Shown: positions 28,795-38,181 of the stretch, in pieces | Numbering within the stretch: position 1 is the first letter of the stretch | Layout: each line of letters starts with the position of its first letter | From: Anaerolineae bacterium | GTDB taxonomy: Bacteria; Chloroflexota; Anaerolineae; Aggregatilineales; J027 | Reading direction: 5' to 3' | Length of the DNA stretch: 64,000 nucleotides | Assembly: GCA_008933735.1 (NCBI GenBank) | Contig: WBUL01000010.1 | Coordinates: 62,001 to 126,000 of the forward strand | The notes under the pieces: model-generated | Seen by the model: the letters and a program-made list of their open reading frames with translations, nothing else | What the model was told of the DNA's origin: nothing | Database searches by the model: none | Program-made: the position numbers and the translations under genes

Positions 28795-30654
28795 ATGATT
28801 GGTCGTACTCTGGGCAGCTACCGAATCGTTGAGCAAATTGGGATGGGGGGCATGGCAACCGTTTACAAAGCCTATGACCCCAATACGGAACGATTTGTTG
28901 CCATCAAAACTCTACCCCCAATGTACTCCCAGGATCCAACATTCCAGGAACGCTTCCGGCGCGAGGCAAAAGCGATTGCCCAGCTTGAACATCTTCATAT
29001 TCTGCCGATTTTTGCGTATGGGGAAGAAGAGCGCATCGCCTATATGGTGATGCGCTATATGGATACCGGCACCCTGGGAGATATGATTCGCCATAAACCG
29101 ATGGCATTGAATGAAACCCATCGCCTGATTTCCCAACTTGCTGAAGCCCTGGACTATGCTCATTCACACGGCATTATTCATCGTGATGTCAAACCCAGCA
29201 ATGTATTGATAGACCAACACCGGAACGCCTATTTAACGGATTTCGGAATCGCAAAAATGGTGGAAGGGGCACTTGACCTGACAGGCTCCAGCATCATCGG
29301 CACACCGCAGTATATGAGTCCTGAACAATGCCGGGGAGAAAGGGAATTGTCGCCTGCATCTGACCAGTACTCATTAGGGGTAATTCTGTACGAAATGGTC
29401 ACGGGGCGCACTCCATTTCAGGCAGAAACTCCAATGGCAATCATCCACAAGCATATGATGGGTGAACACCTGCCGCTCCCCCACACGCTGCGCCCCGATC
29501 TACCGGAAGCCGCCGAAAATGTTATTTTGAAAGCGTTAAGTAAAGCGCCCACAGATCGTTATGCTACTTGCACGGCGCTTGCCAAAGCATTTGGCGATGC
29601 CCTTATCGATTACAAAGTGCCGGAACAGGTGCCGGATGCTCCTACCCTGGTAGAACACGGAACCACATTCGTGACCGACCCAACAGAGCTTTCTTCTCCA
29701 GCAAAACGCCGCTTCCCGACCCTTTATCTCCTCGGCATCATGCTGCTGATTGTCGCAGTATTGATCGGATTGTGGGGTGTGGATGTTTTTGATGATGATG
29801 AAGATCGGGAAGGCGCGGTTTTGCCCAGCGTCACGGCCACACCAACCTTAACTGCATCATCTACGCCTACCCCGACAGAGACCCCCGTGTTACCTCCGAC
29901 GATCACGTGGACTCCCCGGCCTACCGCGACTGCATTGCCCCTCGGTCAGATTGCCCATTCATGTGGGGACGGTGGGAATCTGCGCTTTTGCATCGCCAAC
30001 TTCTTGGGCGTGACGGTGGAAGAATTCGAGCTGGATGTACCAGGGCGTGCAGTTGAGCCATTTTCCTGGTCGCCAGATGGGGAACAGCTTGTCTTTGCCG
30101 CCTGTTATGCAGATGACTGCTCTTTGAACAGCCAATTATTCATTATCAATAAAGATGGGGCAGGTTTAAAACCGCTGGAAACGCTGAGCATGAACAGCCT
30201 GTCACCTTCCTGGTCACCGGATGGAGAATGGATCGCATTTCATGGGAACTGCGGTCTTTTTAAGATTCATCCCGACAGTACAAATCTTACGGAACTGGTG
30301 AACCAGCAGTCAGTGTGTGCCGGTGATTTGCGCTGGTCGCCAAATGGGGAATGGATTGCATTTGTAAGCTCGCCGATGTCAAACTTGGATAACGTGGCGG
30401 GAGTGTGGCTGGTACGGTCCGATAGCCGCGAGGCACAGGTCGCTTACCCCATCCCTGCATGGACCGGCAGCAGCCCTATCAACGCTTTAGCCTGGACGCC
30501 TGAAGGAGAGCTTGTCTTTTCCTACAACAACAAAGCCCTCTTAATGGATACTGCCTGCCTTGAAACAGGGTGCTCAGAAAGCAGTTTTGCGCCATACGAA
30601 GGAGTCATTGGGCGAAGCTGGCTTCCCAATTATGCGCCGCAGTGGTCACAATAA
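28795..30654 (+). CDS. Ser/Thr protein kinase, single TM, C-terminal TolB/WD40-like beta-propeller repeats
   Basis: MIGRTLGSYRIVEQIGMGGMATVYKAYDP...HGIIHRDVKPSNVLID...TDFGIAKM; TM LYLLGIMLLIVAVLIGLWGV; PT-rich linker; repeats FSWSPDGEQLVFAA, PSWSPDGEWIAFHG, LRWSPNGEWIAFVS. Confidence 0.92.
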   Translation: MIGRTLGSYRIVEQIGMGGMATVYKAYDPNTERFVAIKTLPPMYSQDPTFQERFRREAKAIAQLEHLHILPIFAYGEEERIAYMVMRYMDTGTLGDMIRHKPMALNETHRLISQLAEALDYAHSHGIIHRDVKPSNVLIDQHRNAYLTDFGIAKMVEGALDLTGSSIIGTPQYMSPEQCRGERELSPASDQYSLGVILYEMVTGRTPFQAETPMAIIHKHMMGEHLPLPHTLRPDLPEAAENVILKALSKAPTDRYATCTALAKAFGDALIDYKVPEQVPDAPTLVEHGTTFVTDPTELSSPAKRRFPTLYLLGIMLLIVAVLIGLWGVDVFDDDEDREGAVLPSVTATPTLTASSTPTPTETPVLPPTITWTPRPTATALPLGQIAHSCGDGGNLRFCIANFLGVTVEEFELDVPGRAVEPFSWSPDGEQLVFAACYADDCSLNSQLFIINKDGAGLKPLETLSMNSLSPSWSPDGEWIAFHGNCGLFKIHPDSTNLTELVNQQSVCAGDLRWSPNGEWIAFVSSPMSNLDNVAGVWLVRSDSREAQVAYPIPAWTGSSPINALAWTPEGELVFSYNNKALLMDTACLETGCSESSFAPYEGVIGRSWLPNYAPQWSQ

Positions 30655-30658
30655 TCGT

Positions 30659-30680
30659 GGGGGCAAGAACTGCCCCTTTA
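30659..30680 (+). terminator. Probable terminator after kinase gene
   Basis: GGGGCA-agaac-TGCCCC followed by TTTA. Confidence 0.5.
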
Positions 30681-31244
30681 TAAATCGTCACGGGTATAGG
30701 AGGCATCGTCCAATTCCACGCCGCGCATATCAAAAAGCTGTTTCATATTCTCACCGTTGATGTAAACCACAGCACGGTTCACTTGTGGAAACTGAAAAAT
30801 GGTATGCAGTATCTGAGCCTGCATCCGTGCGTCACTGCACACCCCGACCAGAGAGAATATACCCCCCATGTTAATTGTCACACCATCACCCTCAACAGAA
30901 ATGCTCTCAATTTGCATGTTGGTGGTGTGCAAATTCGTGATCAAACCTGCCCGACCATAGTTTTCTTCTTCCAGGGAAAACAATGACTCTAAGGCGGCGC
31001 GGAGGTTATTCTGGAGATCTCCCGTAACCGCCTTTTCGGCTGACACCGCCACAATCGAGTCGCCACAACCAACAGGTGTTCCTGAGACGCCATTATCTTC
31101 TGGTGCAATCAGATAAAACTGGATGTTGCTGCTTCCGAAGCGTTCCATAGTCTCAGCTACATCTGGTTCTGTCGGAGCATCGTCAACCGAGGTCAGACTA
31201 CAGCCAAGCGAAAGAAACAGCAAAAAAACAAGCCATTGCTTCAT
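30678..31244 (-). CDS. Lipoprotein with GerMN-like domain
   Basis: Lipobox LFLSLGC; DSIVAVSAEKAVTGDLQNNLRAALESLFSLEEENYG...GDGVTINMGG...QILHTIFQFPQVNRAVVYINGE. Confidence 0.75.
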   Translation of the reverse strand: MKQWLVFLLFLSLGCSLTSVDDAPTEPDVAETMERFGSSNIQFYLIAPEDNGVSGTPVGCGDSIVAVSAEKAVTGDLQNNLRAALESLFSLEEENYGRAGLITNLHTTNMQIESISVEGDGVTINMGGIFSLVGVCSDARMQAQILHTIFQFPQVNRAVVYINGENMKQLFDMRGVELDDASYTRDDL

Positions 31245-31366
31245 GGCAGCTTTCCCTTTTTGATGTTAGACACGTTTTCCAGGGGGAAAGTTCCTGCTTT
31301 TCGTGTATTACTGCAACGACCTCACAATAATATGGATCAAGCGCAGCGGTCAGGTCATTCATAAGA

Positions 31367-31771
31367 TCACCCTGCTGCAAGGGCGGCAACTGTCGCCACC
31401 AGTTCATCTATGGTCCGAACCACTTTTTTGCCTTCACCACACAACCCCCAGATAAGATTATTCAATCGGCGAACGTCATCCGAGATACCAATACAGGGTT
31501 TACCTTTCGCGTAAACATAACCAAGCTCCGCACTCGTTCCTGAATCATGATCGGCTCCTGTCAGCAAAGCCACCAGCATGTCACATTCATCCAACGCCTG
31601 CATATCGGCCTTAAACAGGCGCGGACGGTCAGCCTCACTCTTAAAAATGCCTGCGTCTCGATGAGGCAAAAAGGTGCGGTGTCCAGCGCCCTCAAGCGCA
31701 GCGGCAATTTGCTCAAGATACCAGCGTTCGTGAGTGTTAAACAGCGGCCCTGCCACATAAATGTATGCCAT
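31367..31771 (-). CDS. Nucleoside 2-deoxyribosyltransferase family
   Basis: MAYIYVAGPLFNTHERWYLEQIAAALEGAGHRTFLPHRDAG...LDECDMLVALLTGADHDSGTSAELGYVYAKGKPCIGISDD. Confidence 0.88.
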   Translation of the reverse strand: MAYIYVAGPLFNTHERWYLEQIAAALEGAGHRTFLPHRDAGIFKSEADRPRLFKADMQALDECDMLVALLTGADHDSGTSAELGYVYAKGKPCIGISDDVRRLNNLIWGLCGEGKKVVRTIDELVATVAALAAG

Positions 31772-31844
31772 CCAGTGCTCCTGAGATAGAAAAAGCGATA
31801 CCCAACAGAGGGATATCGCCTCTTCTTTTCGCGTCACGCGAATT

Positions 31845-33026
31845 TCAGTTCAAGTTCTCAAAAATACCAGCCGCGCCCTGACCGCCACCAATACACATGG
31901 TCACCATGCCATACTTGCTGCGGCGACGATTCATCTCGTTGATAAGCTGGACAGTCAGTTTTGCACCTGTACAGCCCAGGGGGTGCCCCAACGCGATGGC
32001 CCCACCATTGACATTGATAACTTCGGGATTCATCTCCAGTTCCCGTATCACCGCGAGGGCTTGAGCAGCAAAGGCCTCGTTCAGCTCAAACAGATCGATG
32101 TCGTCTAACGTTAATCCGGTGCGCTGCAAAACTTTTGGAATCGCTTTGATCGGGCCGATCCCCATGACTTCTGGCCGCACGCCCGCCACGCTGAATCCGA
32201 CAAAACGCGCCAATGGTTTAAGACCAAGCTGTGCTGCCTTTCCCGCCTCCATAATTAACACGGCGGCTGCACCATCGCTTAACGGGCTGGAGTTGCCCGG
32301 AGTAACACTGCCACCCTGCTTGAACGATGGCTTCAGCGAAGCCAGAGCTTCTAGTGTGGTGTCTGGGCGCAGGTGTTCATCGACATCAAAAACGATTTCT
32401 TTTTCAATGCGCTGTCCATCTTTGACTTCAACTTCGAGGATGTCCATAGGAACAATTTCTTCTCTGAAGTAGCCTGCCTGCGTCGCCTTTGCAGCTTTCA
32501 TGTGGCTTTCATAGGCAAATTGATCCTGGTCTTCGCGGGAGATTTTATACTCGTCTGCGACACGTTCAGCCGTTAAGCCCATATTCATATACACTTCAGG
32601 GTGCTCTACTGCCAGCATCGGATTCGGGCTGAGTTGAAAACCAGTCATGGGAACCAGACTCATCGTTTCCGCCCCACCCGCGATAATTACATCCGCACCG
32701 TTGGCGATAATCCGTTCAGCGGCGGCGGCGATGGTTTGCAGGCCGCTGGCACAGAAGCGGTTCACGGTCTGGGCAGGCACATCAAGCGGCAAATCCGCCA
32801 GAATACCTATCGTGCGGGCGAAATTTAGCCCCTGTGAGCCCTCCGGCATCGCACACCCAATAACCACATCATCAATCTCATTTGGGTCAAGCCTGCCTTC
32901 AGTCTTTTTCAAAATCTCTTTGATCACAACGGCTGCCATGTCATCCGAACGGACATGACGAGTCGTGCCGCGTTTCGCTTTCCCAACAGCAGTCCGTGAA
33001 GCGGCAACAATAACTGCTTCTCTCAT
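31845..33026 (-). CDS. Acetyl-CoA acyltransferase (thiolase)
   Basis: [19 protein letters not shown]...[22 protein letters not shown]...[20 protein letters not shown]...[12 protein letters not shown]. Confidence 0.96.
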   Translation of the reverse strand: MREAVIVAASRTAVGKAKRGTTRHVRSDDMAAVVIKEILKKTEGRLDPNEIDDVVIGCAMPEGSQGLNFARTIGILADLPLDVPAQTVNRFCASGLQTIAAAAERIIANGADVIIAGGAETMSLVPMTGFQLSPNPMLAVEHPEVYMNMGLTAERVADEYKISREDQDQFAYESHMKAAKATQAGYFREEIVPMDILEVEVKDGQRIEKEIVFDVDEHLRPDTTLEALASLKPSFKQGGSVTPGNSSPLSDGAAAVLIMEAGKAAQLGLKPLARFVGFSVAGVRPEVMGIGPIKAIPKVLQRTGLTLDDIDLFELNEAFAAQALAVIRELEMNPEVINVNGGAIALGHPLGCTGAKLTVQLINEMNRRRSKYGMVTMCIGGGQGAAGIFENLN

Positions 33027-33086
33027 GAACTAATCTCCACAGCTAAACCAAATGGTGATTTGATTTTAACGGAAAGTATCTTCTAA

Positions 33087-33116
33087 AAGCAAAAACGAGC
33101 CTCAAAGCCCGTTTTG
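33087..33116 (-). terminator. Terminator downstream of rpmJ
   Basis: Minus strand AAAACGGGC-tttgag-GCTCGTTTTT. Confidence 0.65.
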
Positions 33117-33122
33117 CATTGT

Positions 33123-33239
33123 TTAACCCTGGCGCTGCTTATGCTTGGGGTAGGTGGGGCAAATGACATATAGTCTGCCCTTGCGCCGTACAAATTTGCA
33201 GTCTTTGCACATCTTACGTACAGAAGCGCGTACCTTCAT
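33123..33239 (-). CDS. rpmJ: 50S ribosomal protein L36
   Basis: Manual reverse translation: [38 protein letters not shown] (38 aa); C-x2-C...C-x5-H zinc motif; AAAGGAGG Shine-Dalgarno upstream. Below the ORF-track length cutoff. Confidence 0.95.
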   Translation of the reverse strand: MKVRASVRKMCKDCKFVRRKGRLYVICPTYPKHKQRQG

Positions 33240-33360
33240 GGTGCTGCCTCCTTTGGATTTGTTGGTGAAGTGTATCATTGAAGGCCAAAAGCGTCTATGG
33301 CAATTTAGGGTCGAAACCCGCTACACTCTAATTGTCCGTTGTATAAGTGGAGTATCATCA

Positions 33361-34434
33361 ATGAAATTGTATAAACTTCTGCTGGCGGCTGTTTTATTGG
33401 CAGCGCTTCCTTTACTGGCTCAGGCTCAGAGCGCAGAACTGACACTGATGCGCTGGCCCGAAGCCAATCTCGAATTCGAGTATCCGGCAGAATGGAGTCT
33501 CATCGGGGAAGATGGTTTTGAGTTTATCCTCGTTGATGCCGAAGGAAATTTTGTCGGTCTGCAAATGGGGCAGATTGACGGGAGTCTGGAAGCTCTTTTT
33601 GCCGGCTTCGCCGAAAATTCAACGGGTAATGAAGTTGAGGAAATCGAACTTGAAGGCAGCACAGCTCTCACCCTAAAAATCCCCACTGACTCGAATGGAC
33701 GCGATGGGCGCCTGGTGGGTTACACCGTGGAAAACAATACAGTGGCACTGTTGATCCTGGTGGGAAAACCGGAATGGCAGACCCTGTCGGACAGTTTGCT
33801 ATCCAGCATCGTGATCACACCGGTCGAATTGGACGAAGCTGTGCTTAACGAGGCCTTTGCCACCAGTCTTGAAGCCGACCAGATTTTGCGTGTTGGCAGT
33901 TCAGATGCCCCGGTGAAAATGGTCGAAGTGTTGGATTTTTCCTGCCCGCACTGCGTGGACTACGCGGGCAATGTGAAGCGGATTATCCAAAAATATGTCA
34001 ATTCCGGTGATGTGCAAATCGAATTCCGCATCGTGACGTTTATCGGTCAGGAACGTTCCGAAGTAGTGACTCATGCCCAATACTGTGCGGCAGAGCAGGG
34101 CCTTGGTTGGTCAATGCATGAGGGCATTTTCGCAGGCTATAATTCGGAAGGCGGTGCATATTACAGTGAAGAAAATATGATCGTGCTGGCAGAGGAACTC
34201 GGCGCGGATACGGAGCGTTTCACCGCTTGTGTGCAGGACAAAAAATACGCCGATGTAATTGAGCAAAACGCAGAAGTTGCAGAAGAACTCGGCGTCACCA
34301 GCACCCCATCCCTGCTGTTTACCACCGGAGAAGCTACCCCACAGTTCCTCACCTCCCCGAATGGGGAAGCATGGCGCGGCGGGATTCAGTTGCATTTTCT
34401 CTATCAGGAAATTGACAAGCTGCTCGAATCCTGA
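33361..34434 (+). CDS. Secreted DsbA-like thioredoxin-fold protein with extra N-terminal domain
   Basis: Signal MKLYKLLLAAVLLAALPLLAQAQS; FSCPHCVDYAGNVKRIIQKYVNSGDVQIEFRIVTF; AEELGVTSTPSLLF. Confidence 0.9.
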   Translation: MKLYKLLLAAVLLAALPLLAQAQSAELTLMRWPEANLEFEYPAEWSLIGEDGFEFILVDAEGNFVGLQMGQIDGSLEALFAGFAENSTGNEVEEIELEGSTALTLKIPTDSNGRDGRLVGYTVENNTVALLILVGKPEWQTLSDSLLSSIVITPVELDEAVLNEAFATSLEADQILRVGSSDAPVKMVEVLDFSCPHCVDYAGNVKRIIQKYVNSGDVQIEFRIVTFIGQERSEVVTHAQYCAAEQGLGWSMHEGIFAGYNSEGGAYYSEENMIVLAEELGADTERFTACVQDKKYADVIEQNAEVAEELGVTSTPSLLFTTGEATPQFLTSPNGEAWRGGIQLHFLYQEIDKLLES

Positions 34435-34509
34435 TAGTCATTTCACCAGCAGGTTTCCATCATGCAAGCGGCGGTTGACCCGTCCGCTTGCACTTTTATA
34501 ATTAACGCC

Positions 34510-35106
34510 ATGAGAATTGGACTCATATCTGATATACACGGCGACCTGAAAGCGCTTGACCGTGCGCTTATGCTGCTCGAAAACCGGGCAGATATGATCT
34601 GGTGTGCTGGTGATCTGGTGGGACGGGGGCGTCATCCGAATGAAGTCGTGGAAAAAATCGTGGGCGCAGGCATCCCAACGGTGCTGGGAAACCACGACGA
34701 AATCGCGCTGACACGGGGGTACTACTACTCTACTGATGAGGATATGTTCCGGGAGTGCCAACCGCGCACCCTGCGTCTGCTCCTGACTTTGCCACGCACC
34801 TACCGTGCACGTATCGGGGGGCGCACGGTGGTCATGGTTCACGGTACGCCCCGCAGCAATGCCGAAAGTATGAACTTGATGCCCGCCTACCGTGAACGTG
34901 CCTTACACTGGCTCAATAAAATCGGCGCGGACATCCTGATTACAGGCCATACCCATGTGCCAATTTCCACGTATGGCAGCCGAGGGTTGATCGTCAATCC
35001 GGGATCGTTGTTTGACCCTGCCGGCTCACCGCGATCCAGTTCAGAAACATATGGGGTACTGGATACCAGTGCCCTCACCTTCAGTTACTATCCGCTTTGG
35101 GATTGA
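34510..35106 (+). CDS. YfcE/MJ0936-type metallophosphoesterase
   Basis: MRIGLISDIHGDLKALDRAL...CAGDLVGRGRHPNEVV...LGNHDE...ITGHTHVPISTYGSRGLIVNPGSL. Confidence 0.92.
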   Translation: MRIGLISDIHGDLKALDRALMLLENRADMIWCAGDLVGRGRHPNEVVEKIVGAGIPTVLGNHDEIALTRGYYYSTDEDMFRECQPRTLRLLLTLPRTYRARIGGRTVVMVHGTPRSNAESMNLMPAYRERALHWLNKIGADILITGHTHVPISTYGSRGLIVNPGSLFDPAGSPRSSSETYGVLDTSALTFSYYPLWD

Positions 35107-35380
35107 CTTCTTTCGGGCGATTCTTATCTTCCTCCAGCCGCCGGATAATTTCCTGATACGTCTCCAGCAAAAAAGTTGAGTTATCCTCGCGTGCCATTTC
35201 ATCGTGAATCACACGCCGCATGGTTTCCACCAGTTCATCAATAGTGATAATGCCTTTTTCGACCAGCAAATTCGCTAATGCTCGTGAGATTATCAAGCCA
35301 TCAACACCCCGTGCACCCAGACTCGCCAGTCCGCCAAATAAATCGCCAAAAATCTCCTGGGTACTGCGTACATCTGCCAT
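35081..35380 (-). CDS. Hypothetical protein (99 aa)
   Basis: MADVRSTQEIFGDLFGGLASLGARGVDGLIISRALANLLVEKGIITIDELVETMRRVIHDEM... Confidence 0.65.
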   Translation of the reverse strand: MADVRSTQEIFGDLFGGLASLGARGVDGLIISRALANLLVEKGIITIDELVETMRRVIHDEMAREDNSTFLLETYQEIIRRLEEDKNRPKEVNPKADSN

Positions 35381-35519
35381 AACGTTTTCCCTTTTGTTTT
35401 TTTGAACGTTAATTGTTACCGCTAGATGGGCAGACTTGCAAATTGAAATTGAGAGGGTGGGGTAGTCGGAGGCGGCAAGAACCCTCTGAAGTTGTTCCGC
35501 GCCGCCTCAAAGCTACAAA

Positions 35520-37748
35520 CTATGGATTGCTGTAGATTTTATAGCTGATGGTGATCGCTGTTCCAGCGCGTGCTTCAATGCGGATGATCCCGCGCTGCCC
35601 CTCAGCCGTTATGACCCCGATCAGCACCCCAGGGAAAATCTGCGATTCACTCAACCCGGTTGTGTTACTGATTATCGCTGGATCAAGCAGGTTATAATGC
35701 ACCGTTTCAAACGTGGCACTGGTAACAATTCCAACACGGCCGCCGCTGAGCGGCACAAGCTCTGTGCCTGTCCAATTCAGATCAGCCACGCCTCCCGCCA
35801 GATCAACATTGGTTCCTGCAAAAACAGGTAGGCTGCTGGTCTGGATCAGTATCGGATAATCTACAGCATAGTTAACTCGATAAATGTTGTTTCCTTCCCC
35901 ATTTTCCCCTTCGTTGACCTCGTTGTTGATGTCGGCAACAATGTCTACCGCAAATGTCCCTGTCCCCAGGAGAGTCACAGACAGAGGCACCGTCAGGGTT
36001 TGGCCAGGTTCAAGGTTAGAAACGATATTCGAGGTGTAAACCGGGCCAGGTTCAAACGAAGCGGCCACTACAAATTGACCTGTAGGCGCACTGGCTGCGT
36101 TACGGACCGTCACGCTGGCTACAAATCCCTGTCCCGGTACAGGTTGCAGCGGCATCAGCAGAACGTTATCAATCACAATATCAGACAAATTCAAACGAGG
36201 TGTCGCTGTGACACCGCCAATAGGCGTTGGGGGAGCCTGAATGATGGGAAGCTGATTCAGTAAGCCACCAGGATCAAACACTTCTACAAATTCAGCCGCC
36301 ACCCAACCGATTCCCCCGCGATACTGAATCACTAACCAGGATAAATCTTCATTCGCGCCAACAATGGTTGCTGTCGCACCCCGCTGGAACTGCCCAATCT
36401 CCTCATAAAACAGGCCAGGGCCGGAGCGTACATTGACTGTATCTGAGATCACAGTCAATTGTAACTGCGAAGGCGTGGGCGAAGGCGTATAAGTCGCCGT
36501 TTCCGTTGGAGTCATGGTCGGGGTAAATGTAGGTGTGCCAATCACGGCCACCGGATTCAGTTCCTGCACCACCAGATCATCATCTGGCAGCCGTTCGGTG
36601 TTTTTATATCGTGCCAGCACATCAATCCCGCCAAACTCGCTCAACCGGAAAATGGTCACATTGCGGGAAAAATCCCCGTTCTCATAGGGTTCAATCCGGC
36701 CCTGTACCGTATAGACTGTCTGCATCCTGAGCAGAGATTCATACAAACCCGGCATCGAAGGGCCAGCAATTTTAATTTGACCCGCGAGCGTATAAACCGC
36801 GTCATAGGCAGCGGCAGCGGTTTCATCCGGCACACGTCCATAAGCAGACACAAAATTAATTAAAAACTGGCGGCTCAATTCCGTCTGGGTGCTGTATGCC
36901 CAACCTGACGCGCCATAAATCCCTGCCGCCAGATCAAGATCAAGTTGTCCCGCAAGAGAAGCTTTTTGCGCGTCCCGATAGAAAAAGACACCATTCCAAC
37001 CTCGCCCAAACAAATTGGATAGGAGGACGTTCACATCCTGTGGCGCACCCCAGAAAATGATGCCGTCAGGATTGGCCGTCACCAGTCCGGGAATTTGTTC
37101 GCTCAATGTACTGGCATCAACCAGTTGGATTTTTGTGATTGGAGCATATCCTAAACTGCCTAACGCACCTTCAAATGCGACAACAGCCTCTGTCGATTCG
37201 ACATTGGTTTGCACCACAGCGATATTGGTCAATTGCAATTCATTCACCATGTATTCCGCTGCCGCAATACTGTAATATCGTTCGCTGGCCTGCATCCGCA
37301 TGATGTTGTTGGTCACATCAAAATCGGTCAGTGTATCCGAGGTCGCCAGCGTCAGCACCGGCACTCCCGCACGGGCCAGCGGTTCTAAGTTTGGCAGCGC
37401 CAGGGCGTTATCCAGCGGGCCAATCACTGCGCTGACCTCCTGCGCTTTCAGGGAATCCAGAGCGCGAGGAATATCTTCCGGCGCTGTCGGAAATATATTT
37501 GGATAGACCAGTTCCAGCGAATAAACCCTGCCATCTCCCGCGGCAAATGCGCCGTTCACGTTGATTTCCTGAACAGCAAGGCGGGCACCTAAATCCGCCT
37601 GACTGTTTTGCCGCATCAAGGTACCGATGCGGATCACCGTTACGGCCTGATTCGCACCCTGAATCCGGTCTAATCGAGCAGCGCTAAAAAGTCCTATGAG
37701 GGCAAGGAGGAGGATCAGGCTGGTACGTATGCGACTTCGCATGGTCAT
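35520..37748 (-). CDS. Leu/Ile/Val-binding-type periplasmic receptor domain + SH3b + CARDB-like domain
   Basis: IRIGTLMRQNSQADLGARLAVQEINVNGAF...VIGPLDNALALPNLEPLARAGVPVLTLATS; TPTFTPTMTPTETATYTPSPTPS linker; SDTVNVRSGPGLFYEEIGQFQRGATATIVG; VIDNVLLMPLQPVPGQGFVASVTVRNAASAPTG. Confidence 0.85.
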   Translation of the reverse strand: MTMRSRIRTSLILLLALIGLFSAARLDRIQGANQAVTVIRIGTLMRQNSQADLGARLAVQEINVNGAFAAGDGRVYSLELVYPNIFPTAPEDIPRALDSLKAQEVSAVIGPLDNALALPNLEPLARAGVPVLTLATSDTLTDFDVTNNIMRMQASERYYSIAAAEYMVNELQLTNIAVVQTNVESTEAVVAFEGALGSLGYAPITKIQLVDASTLSEQIPGLVTANPDGIIFWGAPQDVNVLLSNLFGRGWNGVFFYRDAQKASLAGQLDLDLAAGIYGASGWAYSTQTELSRQFLINFVSAYGRVPDETAAAAYDAVYTLAGQIKIAGPSMPGLYESLLRMQTVYTVQGRIEPYENGDFSRNVTIFRLSEFGGIDVLARYKNTERLPDDDLVVQELNPVAVIGTPTFTPTMTPTETATYTPSPTPSQLQLTVISDTVNVRSGPGLFYEEIGQFQRGATATIVGANEDLSWLVIQYRGGIGWVAAEFVEVFDPGGLLNQLPIIQAPPTPIGGVTATPRLNLSDIVIDNVLLMPLQPVPGQGFVASVTVRNAASAPTGQFVVAASFEPGPVYTSNIVSNLEPGQTLTVPLSVTLLGTGTFAVDIVADINNEVNEGENGEGNNIYRVNYAVDYPILIQTSSLPVFAGTNVDLAGGVADLNWTGTELVPLSGGRVGIVTSATFETVHYNLLDPAIISNTTGLSESQIFPGVLIGVITAEGQRGIIRIEARAGTAITISYKIYSNP

Positions 37749-37878
37749 TGCTCCTGCAAAATTAATGCTTGCTAATATTCTTACCAGAACCAATTGACTT
37801 GACTGTTAATCTCTGGCATATTGAAACGAGCAGTTACTGTCTTATTCTACTGGTAAAAAACGTGTAAGGAACGTTAGA

Positions 37879-38109
37879 ATGCAAAACAAACTCAGACAAC
37901 TCATTATCAGCGCGTTAAAACGGAACGAGCTGACTTCCTACCTCCCCCTTCGTTTATCTGTAAAAGGTTACCATGTGGTTGTCGAAGGAACCGTCGACTC
38001 CAAATCCCTCGTCTATGAGGTTATTTCTACCATCGAATCGGTTTCCCCTTATCTGGTTGTCCACAGTCGTCTGAGCATTGAGCATCGTCGAACAGCAGGC
38101 GTAAGCTAA
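37879..38109 (+). CDS. Small BON-domain-like protein
   Basis: RLSVKGYHVVVEGTVDSKSLVYEVISTIESVSPYLVVHSRLSI resembles a single BON unit. Confidence 0.65.
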   Translation: MQNKLRQLIISALKRNELTSYLPLRLSVKGYHVVVEGTVDSKSLVYEVISTIESVSPYLVVHSRLSIEHRRTAGVS

Positions 38110-38137
38110 GCGCCGCCAACAAATCCGGTACAATATT

Positions 38138-38163
38138 TCCCTCTTTGCAGAGGGATTTTTTTT
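38138..38163 (+). terminator. Intrinsic terminator
   Basis: TCCCTCT-ttgc-AGAGGGA followed by TTTTTTTT. Confidence 0.85.
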
Positions 38164-38181
38164 AGTGGGAGAAGCCAATTC

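Noticed and set aside
31198-31407. 69-aa minus ORF between the GerMN lipoprotein and deoxyribosyltransferase genes
   Set aside because: Overlaps both genes; no recognisable features.
33154-33360. Upstream extension of the DsbA-like ORF ([16 protein letters not shown]...)
   Set aside because: Runs antisense through rpmJ; a proper signal peptide starts at 33361.
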